Source of the DNA: Archangium primigenium
GTDB taxonomy: Bacteria > Myxococcota > Myxococcia > Myxococcales > Myxococcaceae
Assembly: GCF_016904885.1 (NCBI RefSeq)
Contig: NZ_JADWYI010000001.1
Coordinates: 9,233,224 to 9,297,223 of the forward strand
DNA: 64,000 nucleotides
Reading direction: 5' to 3'
The notes beneath the pieces were generated by a model. The model searched no databases. It was not told where the DNA came from and worked only from the letters and a program-made list of their open reading frames with translations. Positions 52,512 to 62,446 of this stretch are shown in pieces; positions within the stretch are counted from its first letter, which is position 1, and the number at the start of each line of letters is the position of its first letter. The position numbers were made by a program, and so were the translations under genes.

Positions 52512-52905
52512 GGCGGACTTGCCCGGCAGGACGCGTGTCCTCGTGGTCGACGATGATCCGGATCAACTGGAACTCGTGCGTCGCACCCTGACGCCCCACT
52601 TCGACGTGAAGACCCACGATTCCGCCCTCGGCGTCACCAACCTCGTGCGCCAGAGCGAGCCGGACCTCGTCCTGCTCGACGTGAACTTCCCGGCCCTCAA
52701 GGGTGATCAAGTATTGGGTCTCGCGCGGCGGCACGCTCCCCGAGGCACCCAGTTCATCCTCTACTCGGCAACGGATGAGTCCCGGCTGCGCTCCCTGGCT
52801 TTGGCCGCGGGCGCGGATGGTTATCTCTCCAAAAGCGTTCAGGGGGCGGAGCTGGTGCGCAAGCTCACCGCCTTTCGCAGTCAGGGCCGTGTGACTCCCG
52901 GTTGA
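52504..52905 (+). CDS. Single-domain response regulator, copy 1
   Basis: A 133-residue receiver with no output domain. The acidic pocket is VLVVDDDPD, the acceptor Asp lies in LVLLDVNFPALKGD, and the conserved Thr/Ser and Lys positions are in LYSATDES and YLSKSVQG. ATG 52504 overlaps the hybrid kinase stop by 8 bp, so it is a likely partner or shuttle of that kinase. It is clearly paralogous to the receiver at 60696-61103 (shared SLGV-like loop, DEAKLRSLAL-type helix, SKSVQG). Confidence 0.88.
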   Translation: MAEADLPGRTRVLVVDDDPDQLELVRRTLTPHFDVKTHDSALGVTNLVRQSEPDLVLLDVNFPALKGDQVLGLARRHAPRGTQFILYSATDESRLRSLALAAGADGYLSKSVQGAELVRKLTAFRSQGRVTPG

Positions 52906-52971
52906 GCCGGTGCCACGTCCTCCCCGCGAAGGGCCCCTGACTCGCCAGCCCTTCACTCAGGGAGGAACACC

Positions 52972-53784
52972 ATGGAAGACATCGCCGAGCCGAGTCATGT
53001 CGAATTGCTGCGCCGCCAGCTGCGCGGCCCCTGGCACAACATGCTGCTGGACAAGTGGGTGGGTCGGGGAGAGCTGGACTACGAGAAGTACGTGCGCACG
53101 CCGGAACTGCTCGCGCTCCAGACACCTCCCGAACACCGCGTCAGTCCCGACGAGCTGATGTTCCAGGCGGTGCACCAGTCCCAGGAGCTGTGGCTCAAGC
53201 TGCTCGCGCACGAGTGCGTGGAGACGGTGGGGGAGTTGGATCAGGACCAGCTCTGGGAGGCCTCGGCGCGGCTGGAGCGCGTCAACCGCATGGCGCGCAC
53301 CCTCACCTCGCAGCTCGGCGTGCTGGAGACGCTCACCCCGGAGACCTATCAAATCATCCGCCGCAGCCTGGGCAATGGCAGTGGCCAGGAATCGCCGGGC
53401 TACAACGCGGTGGGGCTCGCGGCCCAGGGCCTGGAGGAGGCGCTCACGCGGCTGTTGTGGCGGCGCGGCGTGGAGCCCGCGGTGCTCTACTCGCGGCCGG
53501 GCCTGGCGGATCTCAAACGCCTGTGCGAGCAGCTGCTCGACTACGACGAGTCCTACCAGCTCTGGCTCTACACCCACTACCAGCTCGTGCGCCGCACCAT
53601 CGGCGTGGATGCCTCGGTGAAGGCGCTGGACGGCATCCCCACGCGCGTGTTGCCCGGACGGATGATGAAGCCGCTCTTCCCGGTGCTCTGGAGCGTGCGG
53701 GTGGAGATGACCGCCCACTGGCGGCGCGAGGGAGGCCACGCGCCCGGCGAGCCCCGCGCCCCCGCGAAGGGCGAGGCGTCGTGA
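52972..53784 (+). CDS. Tryptophan 2,3-dioxygenase-like haem protein, divergent
   Basis: A 270-residue protein of the tryptophan 2,3-dioxygenase (TDO) superfamily. His68 in HQSQELWLKLL matches the active-site His, and His202 in THYQLVRRTIG matches the haem-ligand region. LGNGSGQESPGY stands where TDO has LGxxSGFQS. The GTGGSxGxxYL loop that covers tryptophan in true TDOs is missing; VDASVKALDGIPTRVLPG stands there. Canonical tryptophan cleavage is therefore uncertain, and related proteins in natural-product pathways use other reactions. The methyltransferase gene starts inside its stop codon (GTGA). No other kynurenine-pathway gene is nearby. Confidence 0.78.
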   Translation: MEDIAEPSHVELLRRQLRGPWHNMLLDKWVGRGELDYEKYVRTPELLALQTPPEHRVSPDELMFQAVHQSQELWLKLLAHECVETVGELDQDQLWEASARLERVNRMARTLTSQLGVLETLTPETYQIIRRSLGNGSGQESPGYNAVGLAAQGLEEALTRLLWRRGVEPAVLYSRPGLADLKRLCEQLLDYDESYQLWLYTHYQLVRRTIGVDASVKALDGIPTRVLPGRMMKPLFPVLWSVRVEMTAHWRREGGHAPGEPRAPAKGEAS

Positions 53785-54800
53785 GCGCCCCCGCCCTGGA
53801 GCCCCGCGCCTTCCTGCACCTGCTCTTCAACGGCGCGCGGGTGCTGGACGTGGTGGAGACGGCGCAGCGGCTGGGCCTGCTGGACGCCCTGGAGCCGGGC
53901 CCCACCACGGTGGGCACCCTGGCCGCGGCCCACGGCTTCGTGCCCGCGCGCCTCCAGAAGTTCCTCGACTGCCTGGAGAGCGCGGGCCTCGTGCGGCGCA
54001 CGCCGGCTCCCCCGCCCGGGGAGACGCAGTACACGGCGGTGTCCGGCCTGGGCGCGGCGGTGCGGGCGGTGCTCGGCCCCCGGTCCCAGGAGCGTGACCG
54101 CGAGACCTATGACTGGCGCGCCCTGCACGGCCACCTGCCGGAGGTGCTGCGAGGCGAGCGGAGCATCGCTCCCGAGTCCTTCGACTGGCCTCCGCGCACG
54201 CCCGAACAGGTGGCCGCCTTCGAGGCGAGCATGGCGGCGGGCCTGGGCCCCATCCGGGAAACCTTCCTCGCCCACGCGGCCACGCTGCTGCCCCCGGGGA
54301 GCCGCCTGCTCGACGTGGGGGGCGGGGATGGCACCCTGGGCGCGTCGCTCCTGGAGGCGCTGCCCGGGCTGCGCGTGGACGTCTTCAACCTGCCGGCCTG
54401 TGGCCCGCTGGTGGAGCGTACCGGACGGGAGCGGGGAGTGGAGGAGCGCCTGGGCTTCGTGGCGGGAGACTTCCTGCGCGAGCCCCTGCCCCGCGGGCAT
54501 GACACGCTCGCCTTCGTGCGGGTGCTGCATGACTGGCCCGAGGACACCGCCCGGCACCTGCTCGCCGCCGCCCGGGACGCCCTGCCCCCCGGAGGCCGCG
54601 TCCTCATCTGCGAGGAGTTCCGCACCCCGGCGCGGCTCGCCGCCCAGTTCTTCTGGTCCTACTTCCTCATGGGGGTGGACTCGTGCGCGAGCGCCCTGCG
54701 CGACCTGGACTTCTATACCCGGGAGCTCACGGGGCTCGGCTTCCGCGACGTGGAGGTGTTTCCCGGTCCCTTCGAGCTCGTCACCGCGCGGCGAGCCTGA
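53781..54800 (+). CDS. SAM-dependent O-methyltransferase (PF00891 type)
   Basis: A 339-residue methyltransferase with the layout of plant-type and polyketide O-methyltransferases. A winged-helix dimerisation region covers 10-90 and the catalytic domain the rest. The SAM site is LLDVGGGDGTLG, and VRVLHDWPEDTAR carries the catalytic His-Asp-Trp motif. GTG 53781 overlaps the stop of the TDO-like gene, so the two proteins are made together. A small natural-product tailoring step, with the dioxygenase-like protein acting on an indole and this enzyme methylating it, is a reasonable inference; the substrate is unknown. Confidence 0.85.
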   Translation: MSAPALEPRAFLHLLFNGARVLDVVETAQRLGLLDALEPGPTTVGTLAAAHGFVPARLQKFLDCLESAGLVRRTPAPPPGETQYTAVSGLGAAVRAVLGPRSQERDRETYDWRALHGHLPEVLRGERSIAPESFDWPPRTPEQVAAFEASMAAGLGPIRETFLAHAATLLPPGSRLLDVGGGDGTLGASLLEALPGLRVDVFNLPACGPLVERTGRERGVEERLGFVAGDFLREPLPRGHDTLAFVRVLHDWPEDTARHLLAAARDALPPGGRVLICEEFRTPARLAAQFFWSYFLMGVDSCASALRDLDFYTRELTGLGFRDVEVFPGPFELVTARRA

Positions 54801-55016
54801 GGCTCAAGCCGGGGACCAGGATGGAGTTGGGGGAGACTCCACCCTGGTCTCTCAGGGATGAACCAACCTCGAGTCCCACACGAGTGCCGGGGGGAAGATC
54901 AAGCGCTCCTGCTCGGGTACCCACACCGCCATGCGACCGTGGCGTGCGAGTCGAAGCATGCCGCTTGGACAACACTCGGAGGAATTGGACGCCAGGTCAG
55001 TGTCCCCGGGTTCCAT

Positions 55017-55700
55017 TCAAACACTGGGCGCGTTGGGGTCCAGGGCACGCAGGGACGGCTGGGACTGGTACATCACCATGGCCATCTCCACCCGGTTCTG
55101 GACCTCCAGCTTGCGGTAGAGGTTGGAGACGTGGGCCTTCACCGTGCGCTCGGTGATGCCCAGCCGCGCGGCGATCTGCAGGTTGTCCGCGCCACTGGCC
55201 ACCATGCTCAGGACCTCCCGCTCGCGCTGGGTGAGCTTGTCCAGGGGCGAGGCGTGCTCCGCCGACGCGGGGCGCCCCGGCACCACGAGCTCCGGAGGCA
55301 CGAGCCACTCGCCCCGGGCCACCTGCTGCACGGCGGACACCAGGCGGGCGCTGCTCACGTTGAGCTTGCACAGGTAGCCCACGGCCCCGGCCTGGAAGCA
55401 GCGCTCGAGCACCGCGACTTCCCGGTGCGCCGACAGCACCAGGGCCCGGGTGCCCGAGTTGCGCTCGCGCAGCAGCTCCACCAGACGCAGGCCGCTGTCC
55501 ACCGCCCAGGACTCCGCCCGCTCCAGGCGCAGGTCCACCACCGCCACGTCCAGGGACTCCGTGCCGAGCTGACCGAGCAGCTCGTCCACCGTGCCCCCGG
55601 CCGCCACCACCTGCATGCCCGAGTCCTCGAAAAGCGCCATCAGGCTCTCACGAAAAACCTGCTGGTCCTCCAGGATGCCCAACCGGATACGTTCTCCCAT
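55017..55700 (-). CDS. NarL/FixJ-type response regulator
   Basis: A 227-residue two-domain regulator. The receiver (about 5-125) has LGILEDQQVF and the acceptor Asp in VAVVDLRL. The C-terminal LuxR-type helix-turn-helix lies in LTQREREVLSMVASG to GITERTVKAHVSNLYRKL. ATG 55700 is chosen because GGAGG lies close upstream; an ATG-like frame further out crosses promoter DNA. It diverges from the CheR-PAS gene, but no kinase is coupled to it. The 216-bp gap 54801-55016 before its stop holds nothing I can identify. Confidence 0.88.
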   Translation of the reverse strand: MGERIRLGILEDQQVFRESLMALFEDSGMQVVAAGGTVDELLGQLGTESLDVAVVDLRLERAESWAVDSGLRLVELLRERNSGTRALVLSAHREVAVLERCFQAGAVGYLCKLNVSSARLVSAVQQVARGEWLVPPELVVPGRPASAEHASPLDKLTQREREVLSMVASGADNLQIAARLGITERTVKAHVSNLYRKLEVQNRVEMAMVMYQSQPSLRALDPNAPSV

Positions 55701-56122
55701 ATGCCCCCTCCATTGGATGATGTCCGAGTGATAATCGCCCCCCCCACCTGAACGAACGATTGACGAGGAGATTAGCATCTAAATTTTCATCACGTCTGTG
55801 CAGGACGCACGGTTCCCGTCATCCAACCATCATTGCAGGGCCCCCCTCGTTCACCAGTCATCGGTGGGTCTCCCTCGGATCGGCGGAGGCGCTTCACGTT
55901 GGCACAGAGTTTGTCTAGTCTTCAAATCAGACAACCCTGGCCAATCCCTGACACGTCCGAGGGCAATGGTTTCAGCCAAAAGTTTCCGACTATTCCTGAG
56001 GAGGGATTGAAAGGCCATTGTACCGGAGGACAAGGCCGTCTTTCGCCTCATGTGCGGAGGACTTCTCAGGTCGCCCCTCGGTCCTTGTAGGCGCAAGTGC
56101 CCTGGGGTACAGCCCTCTTGAC
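55701..56122. other. 422-bp divergent intergenic region
   Basis: No gene is supported here; short frames lack ribosome sites and coding pattern. It contains an AT-rich patch near 55765-55795, a run of eight C at about 55737-55744, and a sigma-54-like site at 55900-55915. It separates the NarL-type regulator from the CheR-PAS operon and should hold promoters for both. Confidence 0.6.
55900..55915 (+). promoter_or_regulatory. Candidate sigma-54 promoter for the CheR-PAS operon
   Basis: TGGCAC-AGAGT-TTGTC matches the -24/-12 pattern TGGCAC-N5-TTGC with GT instead of GC at -12; the GG to GT spacing is the required 10 bp. Transcription would begin near 55926, about 200 bp before ATG 56123. An activator of the NtrC type would be needed; none is encoded nearby. 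Confidence 0.42.
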
Positions 56123-58065
<1,943 letters not shown>

Positions 58066-58069
<4 letters not shown>

Positions 58070-59322
58070 GCCCCCACCGCCGCCCCGTCCTCTCCTACGA
58101 CGCGCTGCTGCTCAAGTACCAGGAGCTGATGCGCAAGCATCAGACCCTGGTGCACAAGCTGGAGGCCCGCACCGAGGAGCACATCTCCACCTGGACGCTG
58201 TCCTCGTGGGGACTGGAGACGGCGGCGAGCGGCCTGGCGCTCTTCCAGGGCGATGGGCTGCGGCTGTCCAACAAGCGCTGGCGCCAGCTGGCCGATGCCC
58301 CGGGGTACTGGCGGGCCCAGGACGAGTCCCTGGCGCCCATGAGCATGCACCAGGTGGCCCAGCACGAGGTGCGCCGCGTGCTCGCCACCGGCGGCGCGGC
58401 GCCCCTGACCACCCACTACACGCGCGGCGACACGCAGGTGGTGGAGCTGCGCGCGGAGTGGCTCGCTGGACAGCCCCACGCGCGGGTGCTGGTCATGGCG
58501 CTGGACATCACCGAGCGCGTCCGCGCCGAGGAGGAGCTGCGGCAGGTGCGCCAGGAGCTCCTCCAGCGCGAGCACCTGCGCGCCCTGGGCGAGCTGGTGT
58601 CCGGCATCGCGCACGACCTCAACAACACGCTCAACGCCATGACCCTGCGCCTGGAGCTCATGCAGAGCGATCGCGCGTTCGCCGAGCGCCAGCGGGGCAA
58701 CATGGACGCGCTCGTGCGCATCGTCACCGACGCGAACAAGCGCCTGGGCCACCTGCGCGACTTCTCCCGCCAGCAGCCCGAGCAGGCCCCCACCGAGGAT
58801 GTGCAGCTGGCCGACGTGGCGCACGAGGCGGTGGAGATCGCCCGGGCGGACATCGAGCACCGCGCCGCCCAGGAAGGCCTGCGCCTGCGCGTGCGTCAGG
58901 ACATGTCGCCCCTGCCGCTCGTGCGCGGCTCGGCCTCGGACCTGCGCTACGTGGTCATCAACCTGCTGCTCAACGCGCGCGACGCCATGCCCCGGGGCGG
59001 CACCATCCACGTGCGCGGGGGACAGAGCGAGACCCAGGCCTGGCTCACCGTGGAGGACGAGGGCACGGGCATCCCCGAGGAGCACCTGCCCAAGCTCTTC
59101 CGTCCCTTCTTCACGACCAAGGGCAAGCACGGCACGGGGCTCGGGCTGTCCATGGCCTACGGCGTGCTCACGCGCGCGGGGGGGACCCTCACCGCCACCA
59201 ACCGACCCGAGGGCGGCGCCCGCTTCACCCTGAGCCTGCCCATCACGGGGCCCTCCGCCGCCCCGCCCAAGCCCACGCCCGTCCGCCGCCCGCGCGCGGC
59301 GAAGCGCGCCCGGAAGCGGTGA
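58066..59322 (+). CDS. Histidine kinase with PAS-like domain
   Basis: A 418-residue cytoplasmic kinase. A PAS-like domain lies at about 45-155, preceded by a short coiled segment. The H-box is SGIAHDLNNTLNAM, and the ATPase domain has NLLLNARDAMPRGG, DEGTGIPEEHLP and GTGLGLSMAYG. The tail is Arg/Lys/Pro-rich. It has no receiver or membrane helix. ATG 58066 lies in an ATGA overlap with the CheR-PAS gene, so methylation sensing and phosphorylation are made together. Its receiver partner may be the lone receiver at 60696. Confidence 0.9.
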
Positions 59323-59328
59323 ACCCGG

Positions 59329-60381
59329 CTAGTCGGCCTCGCCTCGCCCTGGCTTCTCCGGCTCGACCGTCCCCGACTCCGGCAGGGGCGCGGTGGGCAG
59401 GGCCAACACCACCTGACGCACGAGCTCGGCCTGCTCCTCGGCGGCCTTCGCCCGCTCCTCGTAGCGCTGGGCGGTGAGCTCGTGGTGGCGCTCCCGGGCA
59501 TTGCGCGCCATGCGGCGCGACAGCGAGGCGCTCTCCTCCAGGGCGCGCAGCGCGGCCCACATGGCCCCGTCCAGCGCCGTCTGCTGCTGCACGGACAGCG
59601 ACCGCGCCGTGTAGCCATGGCCCACCCGGCAGCGGTAGTGCAGCCACCCCGCCTCGTCCATCTCGAAGAGCACGCCCCCGCAGTCCGGACACGAGTAGTA
59701 GGAGGGCGACCCCACCGCTTTCGGGTCCGAGCCGACGTTCTCTCCTCCAGCCATGGCCTTGACCTCCTCCTTCAAGCGGGGCGAGGGCGGCGGCGCCTCG
59801 CTGGGGACGACCTTCGTGGCGGCCAGCCGCACGAGCAGCGCGCCCAGCTCCGCCAGGGGCACGCAGTGGTCCACCTTCACGAACTCCATCGCGCTCCGGG
59901 GCATGTCCGGGCAGAACGCATCCCGGGGATCCTGCACCACGGCCAGGCCCCCCCGGTGCTTCACCGCCATCAGCCCCGCGGTGCCACAGTCCAGCGCGCC
60001 CGTGAGCACCACCCCCACCACCCGGGGGCCGTACGCCACCGCCGCCGAGCGGAAGAGCGTGTCCACGGCGGGCCGGTGGTTGTTCTCCCGCGGCCCATGC
60101 AGCAAGCGCACGCGGCCCGGCTCCACCACCAGGTGGCGGTCATTGGGCGCCACGTAGATGCGGCCCGGCTCCAGGGGCTCCCCATCCTGGGGGTGCACCG
60201 CCGTCAAGGGGCCCACGCGCGAGAGGATCTGCGGCAGCATGCTGCGGTGGCCCGACGCCACGTGCAGCACGATCAGCACCGCCGCGGGGAAGTCCGCGGG
60301 CAATTGCGTGACCAGCGTCGAGAGCGCCTCCACGCCCCCCGCGGAGGCACCAATGACGACGATGTCCCGGTGGTGTGCCAT
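59329..60381 (-). CDS. CheB-type methylesterase without receiver, with zinc-ribbon tail
   Basis: A 350-residue protein. Residues 5-185 form a CheB methylesterase domain with Ser13 in IGASAGG, His40 in VLHVASGHRS and Asp131 in VLTGALDCG. The last is an odd version of the usual LTGMGxDG. There is no receiver domain. A zinc-ribbon-like motif (CPDCGG...YRCRVGHGY) and a helical C-terminal segment follow. ATG 60381 is preferred: AGGA is 6 bases upstream; a longer start at 60420 is possible. It converges on the histidine kinase with a 6-bp gap. It is the natural antagonist of the CheR-PAS protein. Confidence 0.86.
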   Translation of the reverse strand: MAHHRDIVVIGASAGGVEALSTLVTQLPADFPAAVLIVLHVASGHRSMLPQILSRVGPLTAVHPQDGEPLEPGRIYVAPNDRHLVVEPGRVRLLHGPRENNHRPAVDTLFRSAAVAYGPRVVGVVLTGALDCGTAGLMAVKHRGGLAVVQDPRDAFCPDMPRSAMEFVKVDHCVPLAELGALLVRLAATKVVPSEAPPPSPRLKEEVKAMAGGENVGSDPKAVGSPSYYSCPDCGGVLFEMDEAGWLHYRCRVGHGYTARSLSVQQQTALDGAMWAALRALEESASLSRRMARNARERHHELTAQRYEERAKAAEEQAELVRQVVLALPTAPLPESGTVEPEKPGRGEAD

Positions 60382-60695
60382 GCGCGTCCTGTCGGTGGGT
60401 TCAGCCGTGGATCCTTCCACTCAAGGTAGGAGCGCCCCTCTCACCGGGGCACCGTCCTTGGCGCCCATGGGCCCCGCCCATCCGTCGCTCGCCCGCCTGC
60501 CCCTCCCCCTTCCTGGCTTTCCGTCCCTGGCTGGGTTCAGTCCCCGAACTTCTGGCCGGGTTTGCCTGCCTCGCGGCTCTACGGGCGTTGGATTTCTGGC
60601 CTCCGTCGCCTGTTCCCGTGGGGGAAGGGCTGCCGCCCGGATGCGGGAGCGGTATCCTCCAACGCGCCAACCCTCTCCGCTCCAAAGGGGAGCCC
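60382..60695. other. 314-bp divergent gap without a gene
   Basis: This gap separates cheB from the lone receiver gene. It must hold both promoters, but I see no convincing -35/-10 or -24/-12 pair; TATCCT near 60653-60658 is the best -10-like sequence. No inverted repeat of note is seen. Confidence 0.5.
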
Positions 60696-61103
60696 ATGTC
60701 TGAGATCGAAACGAAGATCCGCGTCCTGGTGGTGGACGACGATGTGGATCTGCTCATGCTGGTGGAACGCACCCTGCACGCCTACGGCTTCGAGGTGCGC
60801 ACGCACCGCTCGTCCCTGGGCGTGTCCAACCTGGTGCGCACCGTGATGCCGGACCTGGTGCTGTTGGACGTGAACATCCCGGCGCTCAGCGGGGACAAGG
60901 TGCTGGCGCTCGCGCGCAACCAGGCGCCCTCCACCACGCGCTTCATCCTCTACTCGGCCTCGGACGAGGCCAAGCTGCGCTCGCTGGCGCTCGCCTCGGG
61001 CGCCGACGGCTACATCTCCAAGAGCGTCCAGGGCGAGTCGCTCGCGCGCAAGCTCATCAGCATCTACAAGAAGAGTCGGCTGCCGGTGGCGGGCGCGCGC
61101 TAG
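60696..61103 (+). CDS. Single-domain response regulator, copy 2
   Basis: A 135-residue lone receiver. The acidic pocket is VLVVDDDVDL, the acceptor Asp is in LVLLDVNIPALSGD, and LYSASDEAKL and YISKSVQGES carry the conserved Ser and Lys. AAAGGGG precedes ATG 60696. It is a close paralogue of the receiver at 52504, and both sit next to histidine kinase genes, so the duplication may have allowed each to serve its own kinase. Output must come from protein-protein contact. Confidence 0.88.
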   Translation: MSEIETKIRVLVVDDDVDLLMLVERTLHAYGFEVRTHRSSLGVSNLVRTVMPDLVLLDVNIPALSGDKVLALARNQAPSTTRFILYSASDEAKLRSLALASGADGYISKSVQGESLARKLISIYKKSRLPVAGAR

Positions 61104-61126
61104 GGCACCGAGCGCCCCCCGGAGTC

Positions 61127-62431
61127 TCACAGCAGCGCCGCGACCTCCTGGTACACGCGGCGGAAGTTGCCCTCGGCGCCGATGAGCCTGAGGTTCTGGA
61201 TGAGGCCTCCGGTGGAGCGGAAGAAGAGCACCCCCTCGGCGGGCGGGCGGATCTTCAACATGCGCGGCGCGTTCTTGGTGAACAGCGTGCGCATCTCCCG
61301 GGCGATGCCGCAGGTGGAGAAGTCGTAGAAGTCCTGGCGCATGGGCCGCCCGGCGATGGCGAAGATCTCCTGGATGAGCGCCTCGCCCTCCGCGTCCGGC
61401 AGCTCGCACGTGAAGCCCACCTCGCGGCACAGGGCGAGCACGTTCATGGGCTCGAGCCGCACGGCGTGCAGGAACATGCGCCGGTTGGTGGCCACGAACG
61501 CGGGGCTGAAGCGCTTGATGGAGCCGAAGTCGAGCACCCCGAGCCGGCCGTCCTCCAGCACCATGAAGTTGCCCGGGTGGGGGTCCGCGTGGATGTCCCC
61601 CGTGGTGAACAGGGGCCCGTAGATGGCGAGGATGAGCTGGCGCGCCACGCGGTAGCGCTCCTCGGCGGACGGCTGGGAGACGACCCAGTCCTTGAGGGTG
61701 CGGCCGCGCAGGAGCTCCAGCGTGAGCACGCGCCTGGTGGTGCGCTCGGCGATGACCTCGGGGACCTTCAGGTCCGGCAGCCCGGCCACGGCCCGGCCGA
61801 AGGCGGTGCACAGCGCGGCCTCGCGCAGGTAGTCCGTCTCCAGGAGCATCTCGTCGCGCATCTCCTGGAAGTAGGCGGTGCCGTCGGCCAGGCGCGAGGC
61901 CTTGGAGACCGTCTTCACCACGAGGCCCAGGTTCTCCATGTCCCCCACGAGCGTCTGCTCGATGCCGGGGTACTGGACCTTGACGGCCACTTCCCGCCCG
62001 TCGTGGAGCACCGCGCGGTGCACCTGGCCGAGCGACGCGGCGGCCAGCGGCGTCTGGGAGAACTCGCGGAAGACCTTCTCCGGGGCGTCGCCCAGGTCCG
62101 CGCGGATGACCCCCGCCACCTGGGCGTAGGGCATGGGTGGGGCCTCGTTCTGCAGCCGCGCGATGACCTGGCGCACCTCGGGGGAGAACAGCTCCGGGTC
62201 CATGGAGACGACCTGGCCGAACTTCATGGCCGCGCCCTTGAGCTCGCCGAGCGTGGACACCAGCTTCTCCGCGGCGGACAGGCTCATGAGGTCCGCCTCC
62301 TGGCCCACGAGTTTCCTCGCGCCGCTCTTGAGCACGTCCGCGCCGAGCTGGGCGGACAGCCCCGCGAGCTTGCGGAAGCGGGTGAAACGGCCCTGGGTGG
62401 GGAGCTTGTCGTCGTCGGAGTCGGAGGCCAT
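61127..62431 (-). CDS. AarF/UbiB (ABC1) atypical kinase
   Basis: A 434-residue ABC1/UbiB-family protein. The defining KxGQ motif is KGAAMKFGQ, the Ala-rich nucleotide loop is [11 protein letters not shown], the invariant Lys is in VAVKVQYPG, the catalytic loop is HADPHPGNF, and the metal motif is LDFGS. Members support ubiquinone or lipid homeostasis and have ATPase rather than proven protein kinase activity. No membrane helix is obvious at the C-terminus, unlike UbiB. It is preceded by the PilZ-type kinase gene 15 bp upstream, so the two may be co-transcribed. Confidence 0.87.
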   Translation of the reverse strand: MASDSDDDKLPTQGRFTRFRKLAGLSAQLGADVLKSGARKLVGQEADLMSLSAAEKLVSTLGELKGAAMKFGQVVSMDPELFSPEVRQVIARLQNEAPPMPYAQVAGVIRADLGDAPEKVFREFSQTPLAAASLGQVHRAVLHDGREVAVKVQYPGIEQTLVGDMENLGLVVKTVSKASRLADGTAYFQEMRDEMLLETDYLREAALCTAFGRAVAGLPDLKVPEVIAERTTRRVLTLELLRGRTLKDWVVSQPSAEERYRVARQLILAIYGPLFTTGDIHADPHPGNFMVLEDGRLGVLDFGSIKRFSPAFVATNRRMFLHAVRLEPMNVLALCREVGFTCELPDAEGEALIQEIFAIAGRPMRQDFYDFSTCGIAREMRTLFTKNAPRMLKIRPPAEGVLFFRSTGGLIQNLRLIGAEGNFRRVYQEVAALL

Positions 62432-62446
62432 GAGAGCCCCGTCATC

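Noticed and set aside
55737-55744. Run of eight C as a phase-variable tract
   Set aside because: It lies outside any gene and not between clear promoter hexamers. In such GC-rich DNA a single run is weak evidence.
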